The notes under the pieces are model-generated. The model had not been told where the DNA came from and made no database searches. It saw only the letters and a program-made list of their open reading frames with translations. The translations under genes were made by a program, and so were the position numbers. Source: Acidobacteriota bacterium (GTDB lineage: Bacteria > Acidobacteriota > Terriglobia > Terriglobales > Acidobacteriaceae). Taken from it: 64,000 nt of DNA. This document shows, in pieces, positions 43,255 through 53,673 of this stretch (position 1 is its first letter; each line of letters opens with the position of its first letter). The stretch covers positions 124,001-188,000 of the forward strand of contig JAJZBZ010000002.1 of assembly GCA_021846275.1 (NCBI GenBank). The letters run 5' to 3'.

Positions 43255-44241
43255 CTACTGATGCTGCGCCGCGTCGCGTGCATAAATATCCTGGTTCACC
43301 TTGTCCACCAATGCCGCGCCGGTGTCGATGAACACCGGATACCGCGCAAACGCCTCCACGCTGTAGTCGCGCGCAAACTCCTTCGGCTTGTCGTGGTAGA
43401 TCGTGTCCAGCTCGCGCAGCCCGACATAGGCCATCGTGTACGGCTTCTGCGCGATTGTTGCCTCAATCACTCCATCCTTGATCTCGCTCAGCGTATCCGG
43501 CTGCACATCCATCGCGATCACCACGCGATCAGTCGCATGCGAGCGGCGGACGGCATCCGCCACAGCCTTGCCCGACGAAGCCTCCAGGCAGATGAAGGCT
43601 GAAACCTTCGTCGGCCCGCTCAGGCTCAGGTACTGCATCGCGTTATCGAAAGCATTCCTGGAGTCGCCCTTGATGTTCACCACATCGATGATTTTGATGT
43701 CCGGATGCTGCTCGAATACATCCTTGTAACCTTTCAGCCGAGCATCCAAGTTCGGCTGACCCGTGATCGTGAAGAAAACCACATTTCCGCGACCGCCCAG
43801 TCGATCCACCACACGGTCAGCACCCAGGTGCCCGGCCGCAACGTTGTTCGTCCCGATGAAAAACAGTCGATGGCTGCTCGGCGCGTCGGAGTCCATGGTC
43901 AACACGGGAATATCGCTGTCAATCGCCGAGTCGATCGCGGGCTTCAGCAGCGCCTCATCGGAAACAGAGATCAGAATTCCCGACGGTTTCGCCGCAATTG
44001 CCTTTTGCAGCGCCTCCAGTTCCTGCTGCGGATCGTAGCTGTCCGGCCCGACGACGCGACCGATGACATGATAGCCCTCGGCAGCGCGCTCAAAGCCTGC
44101 GGCCGCAGTCTTCCAATACGGCAGGGAAAGGTTCGCGGAGACTAGGTAGTACACCTCCGAGCTGGAGTGGCGCGCACAGCCGCTGAGGATGAGAAGCGCC
44201 GAAGAAACTGCCAATGCAGTGAACGTTCTTATCGATGGCAT
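43255..44241 (-). CDS. Sugar ABC-type substrate-binding lipoprotein
   Basis: 328 residues of the periplasmic binding protein class used for ribose, galactose and similar sugars (Peripla_BP_4). A lipoprotein signal (ALAVSSALLILSGC) puts the mature N-terminal Cys on the membrane. Typical parts follow: YYLVSANLSLPYWKTAAAGF, QKAIAAKPSGILISVSDEAL, IPVLTMDSDAPSSHRLFFIG, GHLGADRVV and VVIAMDVQPDTLSEIKDG. No permease or ATPase genes are adjacent, so it is an orphan that either serves a distant transporter or feeds a signalling partner. The end is convergent with the TPR gene. Confidence 0.9.
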   Translation of the reverse strand: MPSIRTFTALAVSSALLILSGCARHSSSEVYYLVSANLSLPYWKTAAAGFERAAEGYHVIGRVVGPDSYDPQQELEALQKAIAAKPSGILISVSDEALLKPAIDSAIDSDIPVLTMDSDAPSSHRLFFIGTNNVAAGHLGADRVVDRLGGRGNVVFFTITGQPNLDARLKGYKDVFEQHPDIKIIDVVNIKGDSRNAFDNAMQYLSLSGPTKVSAFICLEASSGKAVADAVRRSHATDRVVIAMDVQPDTLSEIKDGVIEATIAQKPYTMAYVGLRELDTIYHDKPKEFARDYSVEAFARYPVFIDTGAALVDKVNQDIYARDAAQHQ

Positions 44242-44442
44242 ACGGATTCTCCTTGGTCGAGATGATGCTGCGACGGTCCCGATGGCTCGGCTCGGCAGGC
44301 GGCGGCGCTCAGGCTCAGCGCGCGCACCGAGGGTCCACCCGAGAACGCCGAAGGATACTCCTCTTCGCTATCAGTGTCCAATCGCGCCTCCGGTTTCGCC
44401 CGCGCGGGAAGTGCTTCCTCCCAGCGAAAAGATTTACCCTCA

Positions 44443-45663
44443 ATGCTGGAGGGATCCAGAACAGTGGCGGAATTCCACCAGCAACAGTCAGCCAGAATCG
44501 AGAGCAGCGGCAATCCCGCGTCGATCCGACTTGACGCTTCACTCGCTGTCCGCGATGCCTTCGACGAGCCGCTCGCGCAGCGCGACGAGCCTGAGCCGTC
44601 GCACGCCTACCGCGCTCCCTTCGTGCGCGACTGCGGCCGCATCCTGCATGCGCGCGCCTTCCGCCGCCTGGCTGGCAAAACCCAGGTCTTCACCCGCAGC
44701 CAGACCGAAAGCGACCACTCCCGCAGCCGCCTCACGCATACACTCGAGGTCGCTCAGATCGCGCGCACCATGGCCTCCGCGCTCGGCCTGAACGCCCACC
44801 TGGCCGAGGCCCTGGCGCTCGTCCATGACATCGGCCATCCGCCCTTCGGCCACGCGGGAGAACGCGCACTGGACGCGGCTCTGCGCCCGCACGGCCTGCG
44901 CTTCGACCACAATCTGCACGCCCTGCGCATCGTCACCAGCTTTGAAGAGCGGCACGCCGGATTCACCGGCCTCAACCTCACTCTGGGTGTGCGCGAAGGC
45001 ATCCTGAAACACTCCCGCGATTACCGCTCCGTCGAGCATCCCGAGCTTGCCGCTTACTTCCTCGATCAGCTTCCGCCCATCGAAGCGCAATTGATCGATC
45101 TCGCCGACGAGATTGCCTACCTGACCGCCGACATCGAGGACGGCCTGGAAGCGGGAATTCTGCGTCTCGATCACGCGCGCGCCGAGTTGCCGCTGCTCCA
45201 TCGGGCTTTGCTCAACGCTGAGCGCGCTCACCCCGCAGCAGCCGAGCGCCTGCTGCGCAACGACGCGCTGAAGTCCATCCTGAATACGCTTGTCAGCGAT
45301 CTGTTGGCCGAGGTATCTCGTCGCGCCGCTCAATTTACGTCGCTCGAACAGGTGCGGAACGCAGGTGCGCGCGTCGCCGCCTTCAGCGAAGCTGTCGAGT
45401 TGGATCGCCAATCCCTTCGCCGTTTTTTATACCGCGAGTTGTACGAGTCCGCAGAACTGGAGGCCGAACATCAGCGAGCTGCCGAGATCGTCACCACGCT
45501 CTTCGACTGGTGGGTTCGCAACCCCGAATCCCTGCCCGCCGACCATGCCGCACGAGCCATGCGCGACGGTGCTCCGCGCGCCGTCACCGATTACATCGCC
45601 GGCATGACCGACAGTTATATCGAACAGGCGTGGAATCGTTATGGCCAGTTGCACATGCGATAG
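44443..45663 (+). CDS. dgt: Deoxyguanosinetriphosphate triphosphohydrolase-like protein (dGTPase, HD)
   Basis: 406 residues from ATG 44443; an earlier in-frame ATG at 44374 is possible but lacks a ribosome binding site. The HD phosphohydrolase core is complete: RILHARAFRRLAGKTQVF, SRLTHTLEVAQIAR (His), LVHDIGHPPFGHAGE (His-Asp), FDHNLHALRI and LIDLADEIAYLTADIEDGL (Asp). Enzymes of this family cut dNTPs to nucleoside and triphosphate in the cytoplasm, controlling dNTP pools; some act in phage defence. The usual activating C-terminal helices (DHAARAMRDGA, VTDYIAGMTDSY) are present. Convergent with the RND operon. Confidence 0.92.
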   Translation: MLEGSRTVAEFHQQQSARIESSGNPASIRLDASLAVRDAFDEPLAQRDEPEPSHAYRAPFVRDCGRILHARAFRRLAGKTQVFTRSQTESDHSRSRLTHTLEVAQIARTMASALGLNAHLAEALALVHDIGHPPFGHAGERALDAALRPHGLRFDHNLHALRIVTSFEERHAGFTGLNLTLGVREGILKHSRDYRSVEHPELAAYFLDQLPPIEAQLIDLADEIAYLTADIEDGLEAGILRLDHARAELPLLHRALLNAERAHPAAAERLLRNDALKSILNTLVSDLLAEVSRRAAQFTSLEQVRNAGARVAAFSEAVELDRQSLRRFLYRELYESAELEAEHQRAAEIVTTLFDWWVRNPESLPADHAARAMRDGAPRAVTDYIAGMTDSYIEQAWNRYGQLHMR

Positions 45664-45695
45664 CCTCATCTGCGTCACACAGCACGCAGGCCGCT

Positions 45696-48600
45696 TCAGT
45701 CGCCCGCCACCTGCTCCAGTTCTTCACCGATGCGATGCAGCTTCATGAATCGCCACTGCAACCGGTCAAAGAAGAGATACACCACCGGCGTCGTAAACAG
45801 CGTCAGCATCTGCGAAACAATCAGTCCGCCCACAATCGTGATGCCCAGCGGACGGCGCAGCTCCGAGCCTTGCCCCAGGCCAATCACCAGCGGCAATCCG
45901 CCAAACAGCGCAGCCATCGTCGTCATCATGATCGGGCGGAAGCGCAGCAGGCTCGCCTGATAGATCGCCTCGACCGGCGGCAGCCCCTGCTCGCGCTCGG
46001 CCTGCAACGCAAAATCGATCATCATGATCGCATTCTTCTTCACAATGCCAATCAGCAGCAGGATGCCGATCAGCGCGATAATGCTCAGGTCCGTACGCGT
46101 CAGCAGAAGCGCCAGAATCGCGCCCACGCCCGCCGATGGCAGCGTCGAGAGAATCGTCAGCGGATGAATGAGACTCTCATACAAAATTCCGAGCACAATG
46201 TAGACCGCGACGACCGCCGCCAGAATCAGCCACGGCTCCGTGCGCAGCGAATCCTGGAACGCCTGCGCCGTACCCTGAAATGTTCCGCGAATCCCGGCCG
46301 GCATGCCCAGGTCGCGCTCGGCTTTCTGCACAGCGTTCACAGCCTGGCCCAGGGCGACATTCGGCGCCAGATTGAAGGTCTCCGTCACCGCTGGATACTG
46401 CCCCTGGTGGTTCACCTGCAACGAGGTATGCGTCCTCTCAAAATGCGCAATGGCCGAGAGCGGAACGATCATCCCAGTGCTGCTCTTCAGAAAAATTCCA
46501 TTCAGGGAGTCCGGGCTTTTCTGGTACGGTGGAGCCACTTCCATCACCACGAAGTACTGGTTCAGCGCGGTGTACATCGTGGAAACCTCGCGCTGGCCAA
46601 AAGCGTCGTAGAGCACCTGGTCAATCGTCGATGCCGTCAAGCCAAGGCGCGAGGCCGTGTCGCGATTGATCACCAGATTCTCTTCCAGCCCCTGATCCTG
46701 CTGGTCGGTGGAGACATCGCGCAACTCCGGCAGCGTGCGCATCTTCGCCAGCAGCCGTGGCGCCCAGGTATTCAGTTCCTTGAGATTCTCGTCCACCAGC
46801 GTGTACTGATACTGCGCATCCGCGGCGCGCCCGCCCGTCTGGAACTCCTGCTGCACCTGGAGAAACAGCGTCGCACCCGGAACGCTTGTCAGTTTCGAGC
46901 GCAACCTGTCCACAACCTGGTCGGCGGAAATCTTCCGCACACTCAAAGGCTTCAACGAGATGAACATCATCCCCACGTTGTTGCTGCCGCCACCCGGACC
47001 GGAGCCTCCGGCAAAGGCAATGATCGTATCGACGGCCGGGTCATCCAGCACCATCTGCGCCAGCTTCGTCTGCTTGATCTTCATCGCATCAAAGCTGATG
47101 TCCTGCGACGCGCGCGCCGAGCCAGTCAGGCGCCCAGTATCCTGCTGCGGGAAAAAACCCTTCGGCACAATAATAAAGAGATAAATATTCAACAAGAACG
47201 TCCCGATCGTCACCATCAGAATCAGCACCTGGTGGCGCAACACCCAGCGCAGGCCAACGGCGTATTCGTGGGCCATCCAGCGAAAGACGCGCTCGCTTGC
47301 CTTGTATATCTTTCCGTGCGTCTGTTCCTCGATGGGCCGCAGAAACTGCGAGCACATCATCGGCGTCGTCGTCAGCGAAACCAGAAGTGACACCGCGATG
47401 GCCACGCTCAGCGTAACGGCAAACTCGCGGAAGAGAATGCCCACCACTCCACCCATCAGCAAAAGCGGCAAAAAAACAGCCACGAGAGAAGTGCTCATCG
47501 AGAGCACGGTGAAGCCAATCTCCTTCGATCCGCGCATCGCCGCATCGAGCGGAGACATCCCCTTTTCCATATAGCGCGCGATGTTTTCAATCACCACAAT
47601 CGCGTCATCGACCACGAATCCGGTCGAGATCGTCAGCGCCATCAGCGAAAGATTGTCCAGCGTGTAGCCCAGCAGATACATCACTCCGAACGTGCCCACC
47701 AGAGACAGAGGCACGGCAATCGAAGGAATGATCGTGGCCCACACCTCGCGCAGAAAGAGGAAGACCACGATCACCACCAGCGCGACGCTGATCAGCAACG
47801 TCTTTTCCACTTCTTTCACGCTCTCGCGGATCGTCGTCGTGCGATCCACACCGATGCTCAGAGTGACCGTCGGCGGAATCTCGGCGCGCAGGCGGGGCAT
47901 CTCCCGCAGCACGTTATCCACGGATTGAATGACATTCGCGCCGGGAACCTTGAAAACCACCAGGGCAATGGCCGGCAACAGCGTCGAACCTGGGCCGACA
48001 TTGGTTCCTGCCAGTCCGGCTGACTCGATATTCGAAACAGAATTAATCACCTGGCCGAGATCCGAAAGTCGCACCGGCGCGCCTGTCGCCGCGTTGTAAC
48101 CAACCACCAGTGGCGCATACTCGCTGGCCTTGAATATCTGGTCGTTGTCCGTAATCAGCCAGCGATTATGCTCGTCGTACAGATTGCCCTTGGGCAGGTT
48201 CGCATTCGCGTTGCCCAGCGCCGTGCGAATGTCTTCGAGGCCAATGCCATAGGAGCTCAGTTGCATCGGGTTCAATTCGGCGCGCACCGCCGGACTGGAG
48301 CTGCCGCCCACGAAGACCTGCCCGATCCCATTAATCTGTGAAATCTTCTGCGCCAGAATCGAGTCCGCCATATCGTACAGTTGCGGCAGCGGAACCACGG
48401 GCGAGGTCAGACGCAGAATCAGAATCGGCGCGTCCGCTGGGTTCGTCTTGCGATAGCTCGGATTCTGCGGCAGATACGCCGGCAACTGACTGCGCGCCGC
48501 GTTGATGGCCGCCTGCACGTCACGCGCCGCAGCGTCAATATTGCGCGAAATGTCAAACTGAAGCGTGACCGCCGTCGCGCCCAGCGAACTGGACGAGGTC

Positions 48601-48839
48601 ATTTGCGTCACGCCCGCAATACGTCCGAACTGCTTCTCAAGCGGCGCCGCCACATTCGACGCCATGGTCTCCGGACTTCCACCGGGCAGACCCGCGCTTA
48701 CCGAAATTGTCGGCAGATCAACCTCCGGCAGGGACGCAACCGGCAGCAGCGAATACGCCACCGACCCAGCCAGCAACAGCGCCATGCTGAGCAGAGTCGT
48801 CGCGACCGGTCGGCGTATGAATGGTGCGGACAGATGCAT
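45696..48839 (-). CDS. RND efflux permease (MdtC/HAE1-like), second of a pair
   Basis: 1047 residues, the usual size of an inner-membrane RND proton antiporter with 12 helices and two large periplasmic loops. It begins MHLSAPFIRRPVATTLLSMA as family members do. The proton-relay Asp pair is seen in [17 protein letters not shown] and a conserved late segment is [19 protein letters not shown]. It follows its paralogue (48854-51997) by 14 bases, so two different permeases are made together, as in MdtB-MdtC, which form a heterotrimer. Substrates may be detergents, bile-like compounds or plant toxins; metal export is not indicated. No outer membrane factor lies in this operon. Confidence 0.95.
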   Translation of the reverse strand: MHLSAPFIRRPVATTLLSMALLLAGSVAYSLLPVASLPEVDLPTISVSAGLPGGSPETMASNVAAPLEKQFGRIAGVTQMTSSSSLGATAVTLQFDISRNIDAAARDVQAAINAARSQLPAYLPQNPSYRKTNPADAPILILRLTSPVVPLPQLYDMADSILAQKISQINGIGQVFVGGSSSPAVRAELNPMQLSSYGIGLEDIRTALGNANANLPKGNLYDEHNRWLITDNDQIFKASEYAPLVVGYNAATGAPVRLSDLGQVINSVSNIESAGLAGTNVGPGSTLLPAIALVVFKVPGANVIQSVDNVLREMPRLRAEIPPTVTLSIGVDRTTTIRESVKEVEKTLLISVALVVIVVFLFLREVWATIIPSIAVPLSLVGTFGVMYLLGYTLDNLSLMALTISTGFVVDDAIVVIENIARYMEKGMSPLDAAMRGSKEIGFTVLSMSTSLVAVFLPLLLMGGVVGILFREFAVTLSVAIAVSLLVSLTTTPMMCSQFLRPIEEQTHGKIYKASERVFRWMAHEYAVGLRWVLRHQVLILMVTIGTFLLNIYLFIIVPKGFFPQQDTGRLTGSARASQDISFDAMKIKQTKLAQMVLDDPAVDTIIAFAGGSGPGGGSNNVGMMFISLKPLSVRKISADQVVDRLRSKLTSVPGATLFLQVQQEFQTGGRAADAQYQYTLVDENLKELNTWAPRLLAKMRTLPELRDVSTDQQDQGLEENLVINRDTASRLGLTASTIDQVLYDAFGQREVSTMYTALNQYFVVMEVAPPYQKSPDSLNGIFLKSSTGMIVPLSAIAHFERTHTSLQVNHQGQYPAVTETFNLAPNVALGQAVNAVQKAERDLGMPAGIRGTFQGTAQAFQDSLRTEPWLILAAVVAVYIVLGILYESLIHPLTILSTLPSAGVGAILALLLTRTDLSIIALIGILLLIGIVKKNAIMMIDFALQAEREQGLPPVEAIYQASLLRFRPIMMTTMAALFGGLPLVIGLGQGSELRRPLGITIVGGLIVSQMLTLFTTPVVYLFFDRLQWRFMKLHRIGEELEQVAGD

Positions 48840-48853
48840 CGGATTCGCGTCCC

Positions 48854-51800
48854 TCAGTCAGCGGAGATGGTTTGCAGTTTTTCGCCTGGCCGTCCCGCCG
48901 TGCCCGCTGGTTTTCTGCGCTCACGCCAGTGCGCCAGCCGGTCAAAGTAGAGATAGACCACCGGCGTCGTGTAGAGCGTGAGAAGCTGCGAGACCAACAA
49001 CCCGCCTACAATCGTGATGCCGAGGGGACGACGCAGCTCCGCGCCAACGCCATTGCCAAACGCCAGCGGCACGCCGCCCAGCAGCGCCGCCATTGTTGTC
49101 ATCATGATCGGGCGGAAACGCAACAGGCACGCCTGAAAAATTGCCTCCGTCGCCGGCTTGCCTTCCGTGCGTTCTGCCGCCAGCGCAAAGTCAATCATCA
49201 TAATCGCGTTCTTCTTCACAATGCCGATGAGCAGAATCACGCCGATCAGCGCAATGATGCTGAAATCGGTATGCGTAATCAGCAGCGCCAGGATTGCGCC
49301 CACGCCGGCCGAGGGCAGCGTGGAGATGATCGTGATCGGATGAACATAGCTCTCATAGAGCACGCCCAGCACGATGTAAACCGTGATCAGCGCAGCCAGA
49401 ATCAGGATCGGCTCGTTCGCCAGCGACGCCTGAAATGCCGCCGCCGTTCCCTGAAACGCTCCGTTAATGCTGGCCGGCAAACCAATCTCCTGCTCCACGC
49501 GCTTGGTCGCCGCCACGGCATCGCCCAACGATTTTCCAGGTGCAACATTGAAGCTGATCACCGACGCCGGGAACTGCCCCTGATGCCCGATGGCAAGCTG
49601 CGCCCGCGTCTGCCGCCAGTGCGCCAGATTGCTCAGTGGCACCTGTGATCCATTCGACGACTTCACATACAAGTCCGACAACACGCCAGGATCGGTCTGA
49701 AACTGCGGACTTACCTCCAGCACCACATGGTACTGGTTGAGCTGCGTGAAAATGATCGATATCTGCCGCTGGCCAAAGGCATCATAAAGCGTATTGTCGA
49801 TATCGGCCATCGCAATCCCCAGCCTTGACGCCGTGTCGCGATCAATCACCAGCTCCGCGCCCAGACCGCGATCCTGCAGGTCGCTGGCCACATCGCGCAA
49901 CTCCGGCTGCTTTTCCAGCGCAGCCACCATCCTGCGCGTATACGTCGCAAGCTCATCCCCATTCGGATCCTCCAGCGAATACTGGAACTCGGTCCGGCTC
50001 ACGCGATCAGCCACCGTCAAATCCTGCGAAGGCTGAAGAAAAAGCTGGATGCCCTGCACGCGGTTCACCCGCGGCTGCAAACGCTCAATCACCTGCGGGG
50101 CGGAGATTTTGCGCACGCTGAGCGGCTTCAGGTTAATCTGCATCCGCCCGCTGTTCAGCGTCATATTCGTCCCATCCACACCGATGAACGACGAGATGCT
50201 TTCGACCGCCGGGTCTTTCAGCACAACCTCGGCCAGCTCCTGCTGCCGCTTTGCCATATCCGTGAAAGAAATCGACTGCGGCGCTTCGGAGATGCCCAGA
50301 ATCACACCCGTATCCTGCACCGGAAAGAATCCCTTCGGCACAATGAGGAACAGCATGATCGTCGCCACCAGCGTGCTGATTGTGACCAGCAGCGTGAGAA
50401 ACTGATGCCGCAGCACCAGCTTCAGCGTCCTGCCGTACCACTCGATCACCCACTCGAAGACGCGCTCGGAAGCGCGATAGACCGCGTCCTGCTCCGAATG
50501 CGGCTTGTGGCGCAGAATGCGCGCGCACATCATCGGCGTCAGCGTCAGCGAGACCACCGCAGAGACCAGAATCGTCACCGCCAGCGTCACCGCAAACTCG
50601 CGGAAGAGCCGACCGACAACATCGCCCATGAACAGCAGCGGAATCAGCACGGCGATCAGCGAGACGGTGAGTGAAACAATCGTGAACCCGATCTGTTCGC
50701 TGCCCTTCAGCGCGGCGCGCATCGGGCTGTCTCCCTCCTCGATGAAACGAGAGATATTCTCGATCATCACAATCGCGTCATCGACCACGAATCCCGTCGA
50801 GATCGTCAGCGCCATCAGCGTCAGGTTGTTCAGGCTGTAGCCCAGCAGGTACATGACGCCAAACGTGCCCACCAGCGACAGCGGCACCGCAACCGACGGG
50901 ATGATCGTTGCCGACAGATTGCGCAAAAAGAGGAAGATCACCATCACCACCAGCGCAACAGTGAGCATCAGCGAAAATTGCACGTCCTCGACCGAGGCTC
51001 GAATGACATTGGTGCGGTCCGTCAGAATGCGAATGTGAATCGAGGCCGGCATGCTCACCTGCAACTGTGGCAGCAGAGTCTTGATCCGATCCACGACAGC
51101 GATGATGTTCGCGCCCGGCTGGCGCTGAATGTTCAGGATCACAGCCGGCTTGCTGCCCATGCCCGGCAGACCCATCCACGCCGCCTGCTGCGCATTCTCC
51201 GCGGCATCGACCACCGTGGCCACGTCCGAGGTCCGCACCGGCGCACCGTTGCGGTAGGCAACGATCACCGGCTTGTAATCGCCGCTCGAAAACAACTGAT
51301 CGTTGTCTCCGATCGTGTACGACTGCGTCGTGCCGTTCAGCGTGCCCTTGGCCTGATCGACGTTCGCGTTTGCCAGCGCCGTTCTCAGGTCTTCGAGACT
51401 AAGGTTGTAAGCGGCAAGCTGCGCCGGATTCGCCTGCACGCGCACGGACGGCTTCTGGCCGCCCGCAATTGAAACCAGTCCCACGCCGGAGACCTGTGAA
51501 ATCTTCTGCGCCAGATTCGTATCCGCGGCGTCCTCCACCTGGTCCAGAGGCAGCGAATCCGAGGTAAGCGCCAGCGTCATCACCGGCGCGTCCGCCGGGT
51601 TTACTTTACTGTAGATGGGTGGATTCGGCAGATCTGTCGGCAGAAAATTCGTCGCCGCATTGATCGCCGCCTGCACCTCCTGCTCAGCCACATCAATATT
51701 TTCCGACAGATCAAATTCCAGCGTGATAACCGACCCGCCGCCCGAGCTGACCGAGGTCATCTGTTTCAGTCCCGGCATCTGCCCAAACTGCCGCTCAAGC

Positions 51801-51997
51801 GGTGCCGTCACCGACGACGACATCACCGCCGGACCCGCTCCCGGATAGTACGTCTGCACCTCGATGATGGGATAGTCCACCTCGGGCAGCGCCGAAACCG
51901 GAAGCTGCTTGTAGCCCACCGCGCCAGCAAGCACAATCGCCACCATCAGCAGAGATGTGGCGACCGGGCGAATAATGAATGGGCGGGATGGGTTCAC
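48854..51997 (-). CDS. RND efflux permease (MdtB/HAE1-like), first of a pair
   Basis: 1047 residues, same length and architecture as the neighbouring permease and plainly its paralogue. The N-terminus is [20 protein letters not shown]. The helix 4 Asp pair is in [18 protein letters not shown], and [19 protein letters not shown] recurs near the end. Sequence in the porter loops differs clearly from the partner. The start is GTG 51997, which overlaps the adaptor stop as GTGA, showing translational coupling. Together the two probably form a heterotrimeric pump with the adaptor upstream. Confidence 0.95.
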   Translation of the reverse strand: MNPSRPFIIRPVATSLLMVAIVLAGAVGYKQLPVSALPEVDYPIIEVQTYYPGAGPAVMSSSVTAPLERQFGQMPGLKQMTSVSSGGGSVITLEFDLSENIDVAEQEVQAAINAATNFLPTDLPNPPIYSKVNPADAPVMTLALTSDSLPLDQVEDAADTNLAQKISQVSGVGLVSIAGGQKPSVRVQANPAQLAAYNLSLEDLRTALANANVDQAKGTLNGTTQSYTIGDNDQLFSSGDYKPVIVAYRNGAPVRTSDVATVVDAAENAQQAAWMGLPGMGSKPAVILNIQRQPGANIIAVVDRIKTLLPQLQVSMPASIHIRILTDRTNVIRASVEDVQFSLMLTVALVVMVIFLFLRNLSATIIPSVAVPLSLVGTFGVMYLLGYSLNNLTLMALTISTGFVVDDAIVMIENISRFIEEGDSPMRAALKGSEQIGFTIVSLTVSLIAVLIPLLFMGDVVGRLFREFAVTLAVTILVSAVVSLTLTPMMCARILRHKPHSEQDAVYRASERVFEWVIEWYGRTLKLVLRHQFLTLLVTISTLVATIMLFLIVPKGFFPVQDTGVILGISEAPQSISFTDMAKRQQELAEVVLKDPAVESISSFIGVDGTNMTLNSGRMQINLKPLSVRKISAPQVIERLQPRVNRVQGIQLFLQPSQDLTVADRVSRTEFQYSLEDPNGDELATYTRRMVAALEKQPELRDVASDLQDRGLGAELVIDRDTASRLGIAMADIDNTLYDAFGQRQISIIFTQLNQYHVVLEVSPQFQTDPGVLSDLYVKSSNGSQVPLSNLAHWRQTRAQLAIGHQGQFPASVISFNVAPGKSLGDAVAATKRVEQEIGLPASINGAFQGTAAAFQASLANEPILILAALITVYIVLGVLYESYVHPITIISTLPSAGVGAILALLITHTDFSIIALIGVILLIGIVKKNAIMMIDFALAAERTEGKPATEAIFQACLLRFRPIMMTTMAALLGGVPLAFGNGVGAELRRPLGITIVGGLLVSQLLTLYTTPVVYLYFDRLAHWRERRKPAGTAGRPGEKLQTISAD

Positions 51998-53358
51998 GGA
52001 TGCGTCCTCTTGTTGCCTGCGCCGCCGCGCCCGCCATGCGCACCCTGCGCACGTGTTGTTTGTGCGCTATGCTCCAGTCCCTGCGCCACAGGGCTTAGAT
52101 TCGGATTCCCCTCCGCGGAAAAACTCGGCTGCGCGGCGCGTGTTGCATTCAGTTCCACCACAGCATCCTGCTTCAGCCGATCCGCGCCGTCGATCACAAC
52201 GGATTCTCCCGGAGTCACCCCGCCGTCCAGAATTGTCACCTGCCCTTCGGCCAGCGCCACTTTCACCGGTGTCAGCCGCGCATGATCCGTGTTCGTCGCC
52301 GCATCGTGACGAATCGTCCATACATACGCGCCCTGATTCCCGCTCTGAACCGCCGAGGACGGCACCACCAGCGCGGCCGGGCGCTGCTGCATAATCAAGT
52401 GGATATTCACAAACTGATTCGGAAAGAGCTGCTCATCGGCATTGGTGAATACAGCCTTCAGTCGATCCGTCCCAGTCGTGGTATCGATCTGGTTGTCGGC
52501 CGTCAGCAACTCTCCCGAGGTCAGCCGCGTCGTATCACCGCGATCATATGCTTCAGCCACAAGCTGACGATGATCGCGCAGCATATCCAGCACCTGCGGA
52601 AGCTGGTTCTCCGGCAGCGTGAAGTACACCGCGATCGGCTGCATCTGGTTAATGATGACCAGATTCGTTGTATTGGCCGTGATAATGTTTCCCGGATCAA
52701 CCAGTCGCAGCCCAATCTTGCCCGTAATCGGCGACTGCACCGTGCACCAGTTCAACTGAAGCTGTGCAGTTTCGATAGCCGCCTTGTCGGACTCAATCGC
52801 ACCCTCGTACTGCCCCTGCGTCGCCAGTTCCAGATCGAGTTGCTCTTTCGAGACCACCCCCGCCTCATACAGCGCCTTGTAGCGTCGATACTCCGCCTGC
52901 GCATCCGCCAGCAGCGCCTCGTCGTGCGCCAGCGTCCCCTTTGCCTGATCCAGAGCAGCTTTGTAGGGCAATGGGTCCACCACCAGAATCGTCTGATTTT
53001 CTTTCACCGTCTGCCCTTCTTTGAAGTTCACGTGATCAAGCTGTCCGCTCACGCGCGCCTTCACCGTCACGCTGTAGTACGGCATCACCGTGCCCAGCGC
53101 CTCCAGATAGATCGGCATCGGCTTCTCAACGACCTGTGTCACCTGCACGGGCACCGGGCGGCTCAGCAGCGCATCCGCCTGCTGCGCAGCCAACTGCGCC
53201 GCCAGCTTGCGGTTCTGATACACGCGCCACACGCCGACCACAATCAGGCACAGCAGCACCACGTACACCACAGGTCGCACCCAACCCGACTTTCCGGGAT
53301 TCGGCACTTCGTTTTCGTGCAATATCATCGTCGGCTCAGACACAGAGACTTCGTCCAT
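51994..53358 (-). CDS. RND periplasmic adaptor (MdtA-like)
   Basis: 454 residues, a membrane fusion protein linking the two RND permeases to an outer membrane channel. A single helix ([18 protein letters not shown]) anchors it. Then come the lipoyl half ([31 protein letters not shown]), an alpha-hairpin ([20 protein letters not shown]), the second lipoyl half (APITGKIG-like, here [16 protein letters not shown]) and beta-barrel domains. The last 55 residues are a low-complexity Ala/Gly/Gln tail not usual for the family. It is the first gene of the operon, and its promoter must lie in 53359-53673. Confidence 0.94.
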   Translation of the reverse strand: MDEVSVSEPTMILHENEVPNPGKSGWVRPVVYVVLLCLIVVGVWRVYQNRKLAAQLAAQQADALLSRPVPVQVTQVVEKPMPIYLEALGTVMPYYSVTVKARVSGQLDHVNFKEGQTVKENQTILVVDPLPYKAALDQAKGTLAHDEALLADAQAEYRRYKALYEAGVVSKEQLDLELATQGQYEGAIESDKAAIETAQLQLNWCTVQSPITGKIGLRLVDPGNIITANTTNLVIINQMQPIAVYFTLPENQLPQVLDMLRDHRQLVAEAYDRGDTTRLTSGELLTADNQIDTTTGTDRLKAVFTNADEQLFPNQFVNIHLIMQQRPAALVVPSSAVQSGNQGAYVWTIRHDAATNTDHARLTPVKVALAEGQVTILDGGVTPGESVVIDGADRLKQDAVVELNATRAAQPSFSAEGNPNLSPVAQGLEHSAQTTRAQGAHGGRGGAGNKRTHP

Positions 53359-53673
53359 TCTTGCGAAATTTTGAGAATACGAATCGAGAACTGCGGAACC
53401 ACCACAGATGGAAACTCCGTCCAGAGTTACGCTTTACTCTTAAGACGGTCAAGCGGAGGATTTTGTTTCCACCGGCGCGCAAGCCATCCTCACTTAAACA
53501 GATGCGGCCGCCACGCTCAGGGTTCGCAAATTTTGCGCCTTCCCGCATCTCCGCAATGCATAGCATCGTCATGCGCATTCTCTGCCCGCATATTTTCCCC
53601 ACACTTCTATTGTCCTCCAGTATTGCCCGCCTACCCGAACCGCCTATGATGGTCTCCAGGATTTTTTCACGCG
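53359..53673. other. Divergent intergenic region
   Basis: This 315-bp region should carry the promoters of the RND operon (left) and the HAD-UbiA gene (right). It has AT-rich patches (AATTTTGAGAATACG near 53368, CATATTTTCCCC near 53589) but I cannot assign -35/-10 pairs with confidence. I see no gene here. Confidence 0.45.

Noticed and set aside
45510-47390. Long open frame antisense to the RND permease and dGTPase
   Set aside because: Crosses a convergent gene boundary and is Arg/Gln/His-rich; no motif.
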